Shown one piece after another: positions 43,107 to 51,405 of a stretch of 64,000 bases of DNA. Both the position numbers and the translations under genes were made by a program. Below the pieces are notes generated by a model. It was not told the DNA's origin and ran no database searches. It saw only the letters and a program-made list of their open reading frames with translations. Numbering within the stretch: the first letter of the stretch is position 1; each line of letters opens with the position of its first letter. The stretch is from assembly GCF_013523055.1 (NCBI RefSeq), contig NZ_JAAMQM010000025.1:1-64000 (forward strand), written 5' to 3'. The stretch is from Pseudomonas capeferrum. Its GTDB lineage: Bacteria; Pseudomonadota; Gammaproteobacteria; Pseudomonadales; Pseudomonadaceae.

Positions 43107-45112
43107 TCACGGGCGCTAGGTTATTTGCGCCTGAAGGTTATCGGAGCCTTGTCAAAGGCCACTATTACCATTTCCTGAACAGTGATGCGGTCCACAACCG
43201 GGTGCGCTTGGTGGAGTTCAGTGATCTAGCGAAAGACGTGCGCACCACCTTGATCACCCTCACAAGGTTCGAGTTCGAAGAAGCGCTCGAAGCGGGTGCG
43301 CTGCTGGCGTCAGGGGAGACGGACAAATTTCCGCCATGGCTGGAACCGATTAAGGGGATCGCAATTTCAGATCGTGAAACGAAGCGGGTTTCTGCTAAGG
43401 AAACCTACGACCAAAAGGTCAACCGCCGTTTTCTGGCTATCTCAGGCCTGATGGTTCGTCTCCAGGAGGTTCTAGCCAGTGACGATCCGGACGCTGTAAT
43501 TAACGCTCATGCCAAAAGCCAGTCGCCTCAGCAAAATGCAGCTCGCTTGAGGTTGTGGTTCTACACTTACATTACTTTTGGACAAAACAAGTGGGCTCTC
43601 ATGCCTCCCCTGCACCGCATCGGGAGGTGGGACAGGGAGGGGCCGGGGAAATTACGCAGGCTGGGCCGGCCATCACCCAATGGCAAAGAGTGGGGTTACC
43701 GGGCCGATAGCGCCATGAGGGAAAGAATCCTTTCTGCGTATCTTAGGTTCCGTTCCGCTGACAAAACATATAGTCAAGTTTACCGAAAAATCCTTACAGA
43801 GGAATTTGGTTGCGTTTCCGTTGAACGAAATGGAGTAGCATTTTTCATCAATCGTAAAGGGCACCCATTTCCAACTATTGACCAAGTGCGTTACTGCATC
43901 GAACAACAAGTTAGCGCTAAAGAGAAATCTATTGGCGTAAGAGGTAAACAAAAGACCCGCGACCAGAGCGGCAGTTTGGGCAGTTTCTCAGAACGCTTGA
44001 CGAATCTAAATCAGCAGGTCGAGTTTGATGGTTACTACATAGTTGAAAAACTTTCGGGCCTGACAGAGGGTAGCCCCGTTGACGGATTTTGCGTCGTTCG
44101 TGCCGTGTGTGGATTGTCCGGAATGGTGGTTGGCATTGGATTTGCCGAAGGTAAAGAAACCAAAGAAGCTTATCGGATGTGTCTGTTTTCCATGGCTGTC
44201 GACAAAGTATGGTTTTGTGGGCTTTTCGGAGTAACCATCAAACCGGACTGGTGGCCCTGCGAAGGCTTGGCAGGTGGGCTGGTGTTTGATCGAGGTCCTG
44301 CAGCAGCCCTGGACACGGAGCCTGAGATCCACTGGCTAGGCACACTTGAAAATACGCCAGTTTTTTCTGGCCAGTCTAAAGCTACGGTTGAGTCATCGCA
44401 CCCGCGAGCAAAATCCGACCTCGATCAACCCACCTATGTTCATAGCACACTGAATTTTGTCCAAATGGCCCGCAGGGAGATTCACCAAGTCCTGAAAGAC
44501 AACCGGTCGTCTGACGCAAGTGGCCGCATGGAAACCGAAATGTATTGGTGCGGAATAAAGCCCACCCCGCTGGGTATCTGGAATTACTGGGACAGCCGCT
44601 TCCGTAATTCTGCAATCGGGATGCAGCAAGAGGTTGCCATAAAGAGCTTCCTGTCTGTGCACCCGGCCGTTGTACGTCAAGACGCAGTCTATCTGTACGG
44701 GCGCAAGTATAGGTCTGTTGATTTGATCAATACCGGGATATTTGATCGAGTTGCTAGGAGCAGCGTTATTGAAGTTGATGTATATGTACTGACTATGTGC
44801 GTTCGGCATATATGGATTGAGGTAGGAGGCACACTGTTCGAACTGGACTTTGTAACGACGCAAAGGACCGTTGACGGTGATCGGGACATATCATTACGTG
44901 ATCTTCAGTCACTAGATGCCTTAAGGCGAAAATCTCAAACTTTGCTTCGTAATGAGATGCCGGCAATTCATCAATTTCACGATGATAGATTCAAAGAAGA
45001 TACCGGTGAAGAGTGTAAAGGTGGCGTGAGAAGAATTGGTCGACCACCTAAATCGGCATCTGCGCAGCGAGATACAGATGACTATGATCGATTCCGAGGT
45101 AAAGCCAAATGA
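43103..45112 (+). CDS. tnsB: TnsB-like DDE transposase
   Basis: 669 residues, close to Tn7 TnsB (about 700). An N-terminal DNA-binding region precedes the integrase core: first Asp in QQVEFDGYYI, second Asp in LVFDRGPAAALD, Glu in KATVESSHPRAKSD. The C-terminus is basic and may contact TnsC. GTG start at 43103 inside the last codons of tnsA. It binds the transposon ends and joins the 3' ends to target DNA. Confidence 0.9.
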   Translation: MITGARLFAPEGYRSLVKGHYYHFLNSDAVHNRVRLVEFSDLAKDVRTTLITLTRFEFEEALEAGALLASGETDKFPPWLEPIKGIAISDRETKRVSAKETYDQKVNRRFLAISGLMVRLQEVLASDDPDAVINAHAKSQSPQQNAARLRLWFYTYITFGQNKWALMPPLHRIGRWDREGPGKLRRLGRPSPNGKEWGYRADSAMRERILSAYLRFRSADKTYSQVYRKILTEEFGCVSVERNGVAFFINRKGHPFPTIDQVRYCIEQQVSAKEKSIGVRGKQKTRDQSGSLGSFSERLTNLNQQVEFDGYYIVEKLSGLTEGSPVDGFCVVRAVCGLSGMVVGIGFAEGKETKEAYRMCLFSMAVDKVWFCGLFGVTIKPDWWPCEGLAGGLVFDRGPAAALDTEPEIHWLGTLENTPVFSGQSKATVESSHPRAKSDLDQPTYVHSTLNFVQMARREIHQVLKDNRSSDASGRMETEMYWCGIKPTPLGIWNYWDSRFRNSAIGMQQEVAIKSFLSVHPAVVRQDAVYLYGRKYRSVDLINTGIFDRVARSSVIEVDVYVLTMCVRHIWIEVGGTLFELDFVTTQRTVDGDRDISLRDLQSLDALRRKSQTLLRNEMPAIHQFHDDRFKEDTGEECKGGVRRIGRPPKSASAQRDTDDYDRFRGKAK

Positions 45113-46440
45113 ATGAGGCCATTGCGAGTTGGTTCGACGGCTGCCAAACGGCTGATCAGGTCCGCCAGATCATCACGCGTCGACCTGAGCCATTGGAAAG
45201 TCTGTACGAAATTGAACCTCGGTTGGCGGCAGAGGTGCTGTCTCAAGCATTGCGTGAATCGTTCATTCCCAACGCATTTACGATTGAGTTCATCCAGGAG
45301 ATGGTGGGGCGCGCAGCGCTGCATGCGCGAGCATTGTTCTCTTCTGAGCGCGAGTACGCCCGAGGGCTCTATGAAGCACCTGCAGTCGATGCTGTGCCGG
45401 TGTGTTTTACAGGGCTTGCAGGGGTTGGGAAGAGCCAGACCATTGCTGCGCTGCGCAAGGTTCTGCCTGGCCCCGTTGATCTGTCCTGCGATCACTTCCA
45501 GGGTGAGCTACCGTTGCGGTCGCATTGGTATGCAAGCGCCCGAGGTACCACCAATGCTAAGGCCCTTCTTCGAGAGTTCGTTGAGTTGCCTCTGTCGCGA
45601 CTGACCGTTGCTGAGCTGCTGAGTGAATGCCGGCGTAGGGCGAATCGTGATGGGGTATCGTTAGTCATCCTGGATGAAATGCAGTACATCCAAAAGGGGC
45701 TTGGTGCAGCGAAGGTTACCGATATCCTCTTGAACATGGCTGGTATCGGTCCGCCAATGGTCTACGTGTGCAATTACAGCTTGGGTCACAAGTTGTTTGA
45801 GAGAAACAATGAGGATCAGCAGCGCTTGCTGACGGACCCAAGAATCATGCTTCCCGATGAGCCTGGCAGTTCCGACTGGAAAGCTTTCATTGATGAATGT
45901 GTTCGCGTGGGCAATGGCGCGATTCGCGGTAATCAGGGTGAATTGGCAAGGGAAATTTACCGTTGCACCTTCGGTATCAAGCGCCTGGCGGTGGAGTTGT
46001 TGAAGCAGGCGTACATTGAGTGCCGCAGTGCAGGCCGTCATGCGGCCTCCCTTCAAGACATCGGCCATGCTTACCGCTCAGCGGCTTACACGTCCAGTGC
46101 CAAACAGGTCGAACACCTTCAAAAATTGGCTCTGGGTGGTCGGGTGTCCAAACAGCATCCAGACCTGCGGTGTCCGTTTGACCTGCCAGCCGCGTTCACG
46201 TCCAACGTAGTGAAATTTGCGCGAGCTGAACGGCAGGACCGAGTCACCCAGAAGGTTTTCGACTCATCGCTCACTGCGTCGGAACGATCTGTAAAAAAGC
46301 AACTTGATGCCTCAGCGAATGCTCTGCAGAAGCCGACTGCGCGCCCGCGGCGGACTCCGGTTGAGGAGCTCTCCGAGGAAGAGCAGGCCAAAGCTTTCTT
46401 TGCCTTGATGGAGGACGACAAGGACCCCAAACCCAAGTGA
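45109..46440 (+). CDS. tnsC: TnsC-like AAA+ transposition regulator
   Basis: 443 residues. Walker A CFTGLAGVGKSQTI near residue 105, Walker B VSLVILDEMQYI near residue 185, then sensor and arginine-finger regions. TnsC is the ATP-dependent switch between target selectors (TniQ/TnsD) and TnsAB. It overlaps tnsB by 4 bases and ends 42 bases before the right palindrome. Confidence 0.9.
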   Translation: MNEAIASWFDGCQTADQVRQIITRRPEPLESLYEIEPRLAAEVLSQALRESFIPNAFTIEFIQEMVGRAALHARALFSSEREYARGLYEAPAVDAVPVCFTGLAGVGKSQTIAALRKVLPGPVDLSCDHFQGELPLRSHWYASARGTTNAKALLREFVELPLSRLTVAELLSECRRRANRDGVSLVILDEMQYIQKGLGAAKVTDILLNMAGIGPPMVYVCNYSLGHKLFERNNEDQQRLLTDPRIMLPDEPGSSDWKAFIDECVRVGNGAIRGNQGELAREIYRCTFGIKRLAVELLKQAYIECRSAGRHAASLQDIGHAYRSAAYTSSAKQVEHLQKLALGGRVSKQHPDLRCPFDLPAAFTSNVVKFARAERQDRVTQKVFDSSLTASERSVKKQLDASANALQKPTARPRRTPVEELSEEEQAKAFFALMEDDKDPKPK

Positions 46441-46481
46441 TGGTGTGGCGAAGAATTCCGTTCGCGGGCCCTATGATTGCT

Positions 46482-46550
46482 GGCGTGTAAACCTATTTTT
46501 TTCACTGTTAACCAGAGTGGTTTACAGTGAAAAAAACAGGTTTACACGCC
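46482..46550. repeat. 69-bp palindrome at the right edge of the Tn7-like block
   Basis: GGCGTGTAAACCTATTTTTTT and its partner on the other arm (GGCGTGTAAACCTGTTTTTT read inward) pair with few mismatches; the inner part contains TGTTAACCA / TGTAAACCA units. It shares TGTAAACC-N2-TTTTTTTCACTG with the palindrome at 25053. It begins 42 bases after the tnsC stop codon. Confidence 0.85.
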
Positions 46551-46704
46551 TGAGTTAGCGAGGGGCAGGTACACCAGGATAGAGCACCTGAGCTCGGATG
46601 CATCTCCGACGCCGCTGAAATGTGCTATCACGTGCCAGTACAAGCATGTCCAGATTCGCGTCATGCATTGGCGTTAGACAGTTAACTCCAGGTACAAAGA
46701 TCTT

Positions 46705-48003
46705 ATGAGCACACCAATTACGCTGTCTGTGGGTAGCCTCGATCTCACATACAACACTGGCTATATGGGCATGGATCACGGGATGCTCTATCAAGAGTCC
46801 GACCGCCAGTACCGTCGGCACGAGGGCATCGACTACGACTACGCTCATAGCCCTGAAAGTCTGGAGCAAATGGAGCTGTGTTTTTGCCGGACACTTGGTT
46901 CGATGGTGTCACGGTTGGAGCTGCTCGGATACACATTGGCGGCGGTGAGGTCGGAATACGAAAATCAGGTCGTGCTCGACAGAGACCAGTTCGAGGAATA
47001 CCTGCCAGGTGAGCGTCGATCCGACCGTTTGACTTTCGATCAATTTATCGACTTCATCAAAGCGTACGCATTGCGAGACCTAAAAAGCGACTATGTCGCC
47101 AGCTACGATTCCGATCATGCACAGGGCCGGGGCCGCTTTGCGGCTGATCCAGCGGCATCTCTACTCCCGACGGGAGTGTTTGATCGAGACATCGGAGGCT
47201 ACTCCGAGCGCAGCCATTTCGGCTCAATGTTAGGATTTCTGAGCCCATATGCAACTCTGCGAATCCTTGCCGAAAACCCCGCTAATCTAGGTGAAGATGT
47301 CGTCTGGGATTACGGCAATTTTGTGGATGCAGGATGGGCTAAAAATGAGGATTTCATTGGGAACGCACGTCGGACCCAGACCTATTTGATAGCGACTGAA
47401 GGCACTTCTGATACCCACATTCTGAAGCGGGGTCTGGCGCTGCTCCGCCCGGACATCGAGGATTTTTTTCGATTCATTGACATCGAGGAGCGTCACCCAT
47501 TTTCCGGTACAGGTAATCTGTCCAAGTTCGCCGAGGGACTGGTCAAAATTGATGTTCACAATCGCGTGGTCTTCCTGTTCGATAACGACGCCGAAGGAGT
47601 GGATACCTATAAAAATCTACTCAAACGCTTTCAATTCCCAGTGAACATGAAAGCTATGGTTCTTCCTGACTTGGACGAGCTGCGCGAGTTTCCGGCGAAA
47701 GGCCCGTGTGGTGTTGCCAACGCTGACATCAACGGCTGCGCGGCCGCTATCGAGTGCTATCTCGATCTCAATCTTAAGGGGCGACCCCCAGCGCAGGTGA
47801 CCTGGACGAATTACAAGGAGTCGTTAGGTATTTATCAGGGCGCCCTCGATTTCAAAGATAGCTACGCAAAGGCGTTTTATGAAACCACTCAGGAGGATGT
47901 TGAATCAGGTGTGTATGACGCGAGTAAGCTCCGATCCGTGATAGCGGCGCTTCTTGAGGAATGCACTGGTTTGGCTGCTGCGATGCTCTATTCGAAGTCC
48001 TAA
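46705..48003 (+). CDS. HEPN/Toprim-type protein, putative defence nuclease
   Basis: 432 residues. The N-terminal part resembles the HEPN/Toprim N-terminal domain. The C-terminal half has Toprim motifs: YLIATEGTSDTHILKRGL (catalytic Glu) and VVFLFDNDAEGVDTYKNL (DxD), as in OLD-like and other nucleases. Such proteins appear in defence islands. It lies just outside the right palindrome, so it may be cargo or an old neighbour. The 264-base gap before it contains the palindrome and no gene. Confidence 0.65.
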   Translation: MSTPITLSVGSLDLTYNTGYMGMDHGMLYQESDRQYRRHEGIDYDYAHSPESLEQMELCFCRTLGSMVSRLELLGYTLAAVRSEYENQVVLDRDQFEEYLPGERRSDRLTFDQFIDFIKAYALRDLKSDYVASYDSDHAQGRGRFAADPAASLLPTGVFDRDIGGYSERSHFGSMLGFLSPYATLRILAENPANLGEDVVWDYGNFVDAGWAKNEDFIGNARRTQTYLIATEGTSDTHILKRGLALLRPDIEDFFRFIDIEERHPFSGTGNLSKFAEGLVKIDVHNRVVFLFDNDAEGVDTYKNLLKRFQFPVNMKAMVLPDLDELREFPAKGPCGVANADINGCAAAIECYLDLNLKGRPPAQVTWTNYKESLGIYQGALDFKDSYAKAFYETTQEDVESGVYDASKLRSVIAALLEECTGLAAAMLYSKS

Positions 48004-48196
48004 ACCTCAATAGCCTCTCGGCGAAGGCGCTTCCACCTAACGCGGACCGAGATGATTTCTGGCCCCTACCATCCGCTCGTCGCTACCTCTTGGAGATGGC
48101 CATCCATCCAATGCCCATGGGGTACAGCATGGCTAGAATGGTATAGTCTCTCATTTATTTGCAGAACAGCCGCAGGAAGCCGCTGGGAGATTTCAC

Positions 48197-48673
48197 ATGG
48201 CGATCTACACCGCAGGCTATGAAGGGTTGTCTATCGACGCCTTCATCGCTCGTCTTAAGCAAGCTCAGATCGACAAGGTTCTGGACGTTCGCGAGTACCC
48301 TCTGTCCAGAAAGCCTGGTTTCTCCAAGAAGGCTTTCGCCCAGTGCTTGGCGGATGCAGGAATTGCCTACGAGCATTCCCCTCCCTTGGGTTGCCCAAAA
48401 CCGATTCGAAACCGCTATAAGGTCGATGGCGATTGGGGGGTCTATGCGCGCGACTTCAGGGCTTACATCCGTACCCGGATGGACCTTCTGGAGAACCTGA
48501 CAGCTGATGCCTCAAGCCAGCGCATTTGTATGGTTTGCTACGAAGCTGACGCGAATTTTTGTCACCGCAGCCTTATCGCCGAGGCTGCGAGTGAATTGGA
48601 TTCATCCCTGGATACGCGGCATCTGCCTCTCAAAATAGAGAAATTTGCTGATTTGCTTCGGGCGGTTGCTTAG
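48197..48673 (+). CDS. DUF488 family protein
   Basis: 158 residues, complete: IYTAGYEGLSIDAFIARLK, DVREYPLSRKPGF, YEHSPPLGCPKPIRNRY and CMVCYEADANFCHRS. DUF488 proteins are uncharacterised, common in accessory and defence-linked regions; the conserved C-x-E-x-D and CHR residues suggest an enzymatic site. Its 3' end overlaps the convergent gene by 44 bases. Confidence 0.85.
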   Translation: MAIYTAGYEGLSIDAFIARLKQAQIDKVLDVREYPLSRKPGFSKKAFAQCLADAGIAYEHSPPLGCPKPIRNRYKVDGDWGVYARDFRAYIRTRMDLLENLTADASSQRICMVCYEADANFCHRSLIAEAASELDSSLDTRHLPLKIEKFADLLRAVA

Positions 48674-49457
48674 GTGGATAGATGAGACTGATGATAAGCC
48701 ACTGTTGCGGAAATCGATGAATCGTTCCCATTAGAAGCATAAGATCTTTTCCTGGTAACTCGACCTCCAGCTTCTGTCGAAACGGCGCTTCCCAGCCGTT
48801 AGGCCCATGAGCTCGGCGCATGTTTCTGTACAGCTGGCTTGCCTCCCAGTCTACGATCTTGTGCTTATAAATCTTTACCTCACCATCAAGTACTGACTCA
48901 TAGCTGTAGTAGAAATCGAAGGGCACCTTCTCTAGGCGCTTGATGCTGGCTTTGACATCGTCCTGATCGAATAAACCGGGCTGGCGCTGCAGTCTCTCCA
49001 GTTTTTCAAGCTCCTCATCAGTCCAGCTTTCTGACGCGGCTTTACGGATCTCTAATCCAATAATTCGCTCAGGCTTGATCAAGCCGAGCGTGACATTGGA
49101 ATTCTGTCGAGCCTGCTCCAGAGCCTCAAAACTGTCGTAGATGGGCAGCTTGCTAAGCATTTCCCTCCTTCGAATCCACGCTTTCGAGGTTGGAATAATG
49201 TCTTGGGGCTGAATCGTATCCACGCCAATCTTATGGCTTTCAGGTCGGTGATCGTTGGAGCTTTTTTCGATGGAGGCTTCGATCCACTGCCACTTTGAAA
49301 ATCGTTGATCATCAGTGACCAGGCGGAACGGTACAGGGTAAAGACGGATCAGATTGCCTGCCTCGTCCATCCCCGCAACGCACGAAGTCTCTGTATAGGC
49401 AGCGCTGGGTGACGGGTATGTTTTGCATAGGATTAGTATGCGAGCTTTCCTTCTCAT
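48630..49457 (-). CDS. Hypothetical protein paired with DUF488
   Basis: 275 residues, soluble. Starts RRKARILILCKTYPSPS and has CVAGMDEAGNLIRLYPVPFR, a conserved-looking core. C-terminal sequence ends QQISLF. I recall such proteins beside DUF488 genes but cannot name a family. The tail-to-tail overlap with DUF488 and the near-overlap with 49454 suggest a small module. Confidence 0.65.
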   Translation of the reverse strand: MRRKARILILCKTYPSPSAAYTETSCVAGMDEAGNLIRLYPVPFRLVTDDQRFSKWQWIEASIEKSSNDHRPESHKIGVDTIQPQDIIPTSKAWIRRREMLSKLPIYDSFEALEQARQNSNVTLGLIKPERIIGLEIRKAASESWTDEELEKLERLQRQPGLFDQDDVKASIKRLEKVPFDFYYSYESVLDGEVKIYKHKIVDWEASQLYRNMRRAHGPNGWEAPFRQKLEVELPGKDLMLLMGTIHRFPQQWLIISLIYPPKQPPEANQQISLF

Positions 49458-49660
49458 ACAGGCACGTCCTTATTGTACTGCTGATACTGTAGCGACCAGA
49501 GCGTAAACTGGCCATATGATATCGCCCTGTCCCGACAAACCTCATCCATGTGCGGCTGCCACTGAGCGTCATCACCAAGAGCGAGCAATTCAGGCATAGC
49601 TGCTGCTAGGGATTGCCTAACCGGGCTGCACCGCAGAAAGATTGAACGCAGCTTCGGCAC
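49454..49660 (-). CDS. Possible small gene upstream of the DUF488-partner gene
   Basis: 68 codons whose stop overlaps the next ATG by 4 bases (ATGA). The last part (SYGQFTLWSLQYQQYNKD) looks coding, but the N-terminus and start are weak. It may be the remnant of a longer frameshifted gene reaching to about 49870. Confidence 0.3.
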   Translation of the reverse strand: MPKLRSIFLRCSPVRQSLAAAMPELLALGDDAQWQPHMDEVCRDRAISYGQFTLWSLQYQQYNKDVPV

Positions 49661-49873
49661 GAACTTGCCGTCCGATTGAAGCGGACGAGCTACGCACCGT
49701 TTGGGGTTGCGGCCCCTTTCGATGTTCGTCGATGGGATCTAGCTCAGTCGCAAGGGGCTTCCGGCGTACTGAACACTCCAACAAAATGGCATTTGCAAAG
49801 CTGCTTGAGCAAATCACCGCTTGCATGGCTGCTGGAGTATGATGGGGACTGGTAGCTCTGGCAGGAGAGCCCA
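49661..49873. other. Short region before the AbrB/MazE-like gene
   Basis: 213 bases, mixed coding potential in several frames, none convincing. A CAGGAGAGCCC ribosome site lies at its end for the next gene. Confidence 0.3.
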
Positions 49874-50062
49874 ATGACTGAATCAGCGCGCACCACGGTA
49901 AAGTGCCTGGATCCCGGCGACGGCTCCGGCGATGTGATTGTGGAATTACCTGACGACATTCTGCGCGAGCTCGGGGTCACGACGGGCGACAGACTCTCCA
50001 TAGAGCTCATCAACGGCGATATCGTACTCAAGCCAGTCCGCGAGCGCCGCGAATCTGATTAG
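49874..50062 (+). CDS. AbrB/MazE-like SpoVT domain antitoxin
   Basis: 62 residues with the AbrB/MazE fold: VIVELPDDILRELGVTTGDR then LSIELINGDIVLKPV. Typically the DNA-binding antitoxin of a toxin-antitoxin pair. No toxin gene (MazF or PIN) is next to it; downstream is the copper cluster. It may be an orphan antitoxin or regulator. Confidence 0.8.
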   Translation: MTESARTTVKCLDPGDGSGDVIVELPDDILRELGVTTGDRLSIELINGDIVLKPVRERRESD

Positions 50063-50167
50063 CTACGCGTTGCAGGCCCTCTGTGTCGTCGTGTTGAGCT
50101 GATGAAGCTTTCTAGCGGGGATACATGGGACGGCAGTCAGCCTACTGCCGTCCTTCTGGTCGGTGCG

Positions 50168-50623
50168 TTATTTGGCTGGATAGTTGGCGACTACTAGGTC
50201 CGCGCCGCTTTTGGTTAACCCAATGACTTGGTAGGCATGGCTTACGCCATCAACCTCCATGCCTGGGGATCCAGCTGGCATTCCTGGCACGGCGATCCCG
50301 ACCAGATCGTTCCGCTCCTTGAGTTCTCGAATCTGCTCAGCTGGCACGTGACCTTCAACAAACTTTCCATCAATCACGGCTGTGTGGCAGGACGCTAACC
50401 GTGGCGCTACGCCCAGCTTCTGTTTCACTGCGCTCATGTCCGTCTCAATATGGTCGGTCACTTTGAAACTATTGGCTTCCAAGTGCGCGATCCATTTCTT
50501 GCAGCAACCGCAGTTCGCGTCTCGGTGAACGTCGATGGACAAAGGCTCGGCAGCGTAGGCCGCTGAGGTCACCAGCAGCCCAGCGATAGCGGCTAGACGA
50601 ACGAGTATCCGGTTAGTTGGCAT
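50168..50623 (-). CDS. DUF411 periplasmic metal-binding protein (CopG-like)
   Basis: 151 residues with a signal peptide (ends SAAYA-AEP). The DUF411 motifs DANCGCCKKWIAHLEANSF and ASCHTAVIDGKFVEGHVPA are complete; the Cys and His residues bind copper. Start MPTNRI at 50623; longer frames upstream read into the cytochrome gene. Last gene of the minus-strand copper operon; it overlaps the cytochrome gene by 11 bases. Confidence 0.85.
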   Translation of the reverse strand: MPTNRILVRLAAIAGLLVTSAAYAAEPLSIDVHRDANCGCCKKWIAHLEANSFKVTDHIETDMSAVKQKLGVAPRLASCHTAVIDGKFVEGHVPAEQIRELKERNDLVGIAVPGMPAGSPGMEVDGVSHAYQVIGLTKSGADLVVANYPAK

Positions 50624-51395
50624 GAGTGTGCTCCTTACCGTCTTTGTGAACATGCGTCTTTGTCGACGATTTCGGGTGGGCGTCCGAATGGGCTTCGGCC
50701 GCATTGTGGTCACCGTGATGATCTGCCGCTTGGGTGGCGCCTGCGGGTGGAGCTCCATGGTCGTGAGCTGCCTGGGCATGATCGTTGTCTGCCGCTTCGT
50801 CGTGATCGCCATGCTCGGCATGCCCGCTCCCGCCGTGCTGGCCCTCATGGTTATGCATATCGCTTTCGCCGCCGCCGTGCTGATGGCCACCGCTCGTGGC
50901 CACCAAAGCCTTGTACTGCTCGGGATTCATTTCGGGAAGTTGATCCAGGAACGCGACTATTCCCCAGATGTACTCATCACCCATGCTCTTGCCCCAAGCG
51001 GGCATGCCGGTGGCTTTGATGCCGTGCTTGATCGTCCAGAATGCGGCAGCCGGTTCGCCTCCGACACCCACCTTGGTGAGGTCAGGTGGCGACGGGTATA
51101 GCGCTTGGCTAAGTTCTGTCTTTCCAACGCCAGGGGCGAGGTGGCACCCAATGCACATGGCGTTGTAGTTGCCTGCGCCTGCCTTGATCAACGCAGCGTT
51201 CTTCAGGTCAGGCACTTCAATGTCTCGCGCTCGAACCTCAATCGACCGGTCGCGAGCCATGGCGAGAAACGAATGGACAGCCGGGAAGTGAGGATCATCG
51301 GCGCCGACATTCACCAAGCCGAAATACGCGGTGCCCAATACCGCAGCACTTCCGACAGCACCGGCCACAAGCAGCGTTGTAATTGTTCTTTTCAT
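50613..51395 (-). CDS. Cytochrome c family protein with His-rich tail
   Basis: 260 residues. Signal peptide or anchor at the start (MKRTITTLLVAGAVGSAAVL). One haem c motif CIGCH near residue 75 and a distal Met in GMPAWGKSM near residue 125. The last third is His/Asp/Gly-rich (GGHQHGGGESDMHNHEGQHG), a copper-binding tail. It may feed or receive electrons from copper oxidation by CopA. The ORF start further upstream is not supported. Confidence 0.8.
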   Translation of the reverse strand: MKRTITTLLVAGAVGSAAVLGTAYFGLVNVGADDPHFPAVHSFLAMARDRSIEVRARDIEVPDLKNAALIKAGAGNYNAMCIGCHLAPGVGKTELSQALYPSPPDLTKVGVGGEPAAAFWTIKHGIKATGMPAWGKSMGDEYIWGIVAFLDQLPEMNPEQYKALVATSGGHQHGGGESDMHNHEGQHGGSGHAEHGDHDEAADNDHAQAAHDHGAPPAGATQAADHHGDHNAAEAHSDAHPKSSTKTHVHKDGKEHTHAN

Positions 51396-51405
51396 GTTGG
51401 AATTC

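Larger units (their letters stand above)
25053..46546. mobile_element. Tn7-like transposon block (boundaries inferred)
   Basis: The block holds tnsA-tnsB-tnsC, a tniQ gene, a tnsD-like gene broken by an IS, and an N-terminally shortened TniQ relative, plus cargo. Both proposed edges begin with TGTAAACC read inward and carry a second TGTAAACCAC about 20 bases further in, as expected for TnsB-type sites starting with TGT. However each edge is a full palindrome and no 5-bp direct repeat flanks the pair (TACGT versus CGCCT), so the edges are candidates only. No cas genes or CRISPR array occur, so it is not a CRISPR-associated transposon. Confidence 0.5.

Noticed and set aside
37723..46440. CRISPR-associated transposon (CAST)
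   Set aside because: tnsABC and tniQ are present, but no cas6/cas7/cas8 or cas12k and no repeat array were seen anywhere in the window.
25048..46551. 5-bp target duplication of the Tn7-like element
   Set aside because: Bases outside the proposed ends are TACGT and CGCCT, which do not match.
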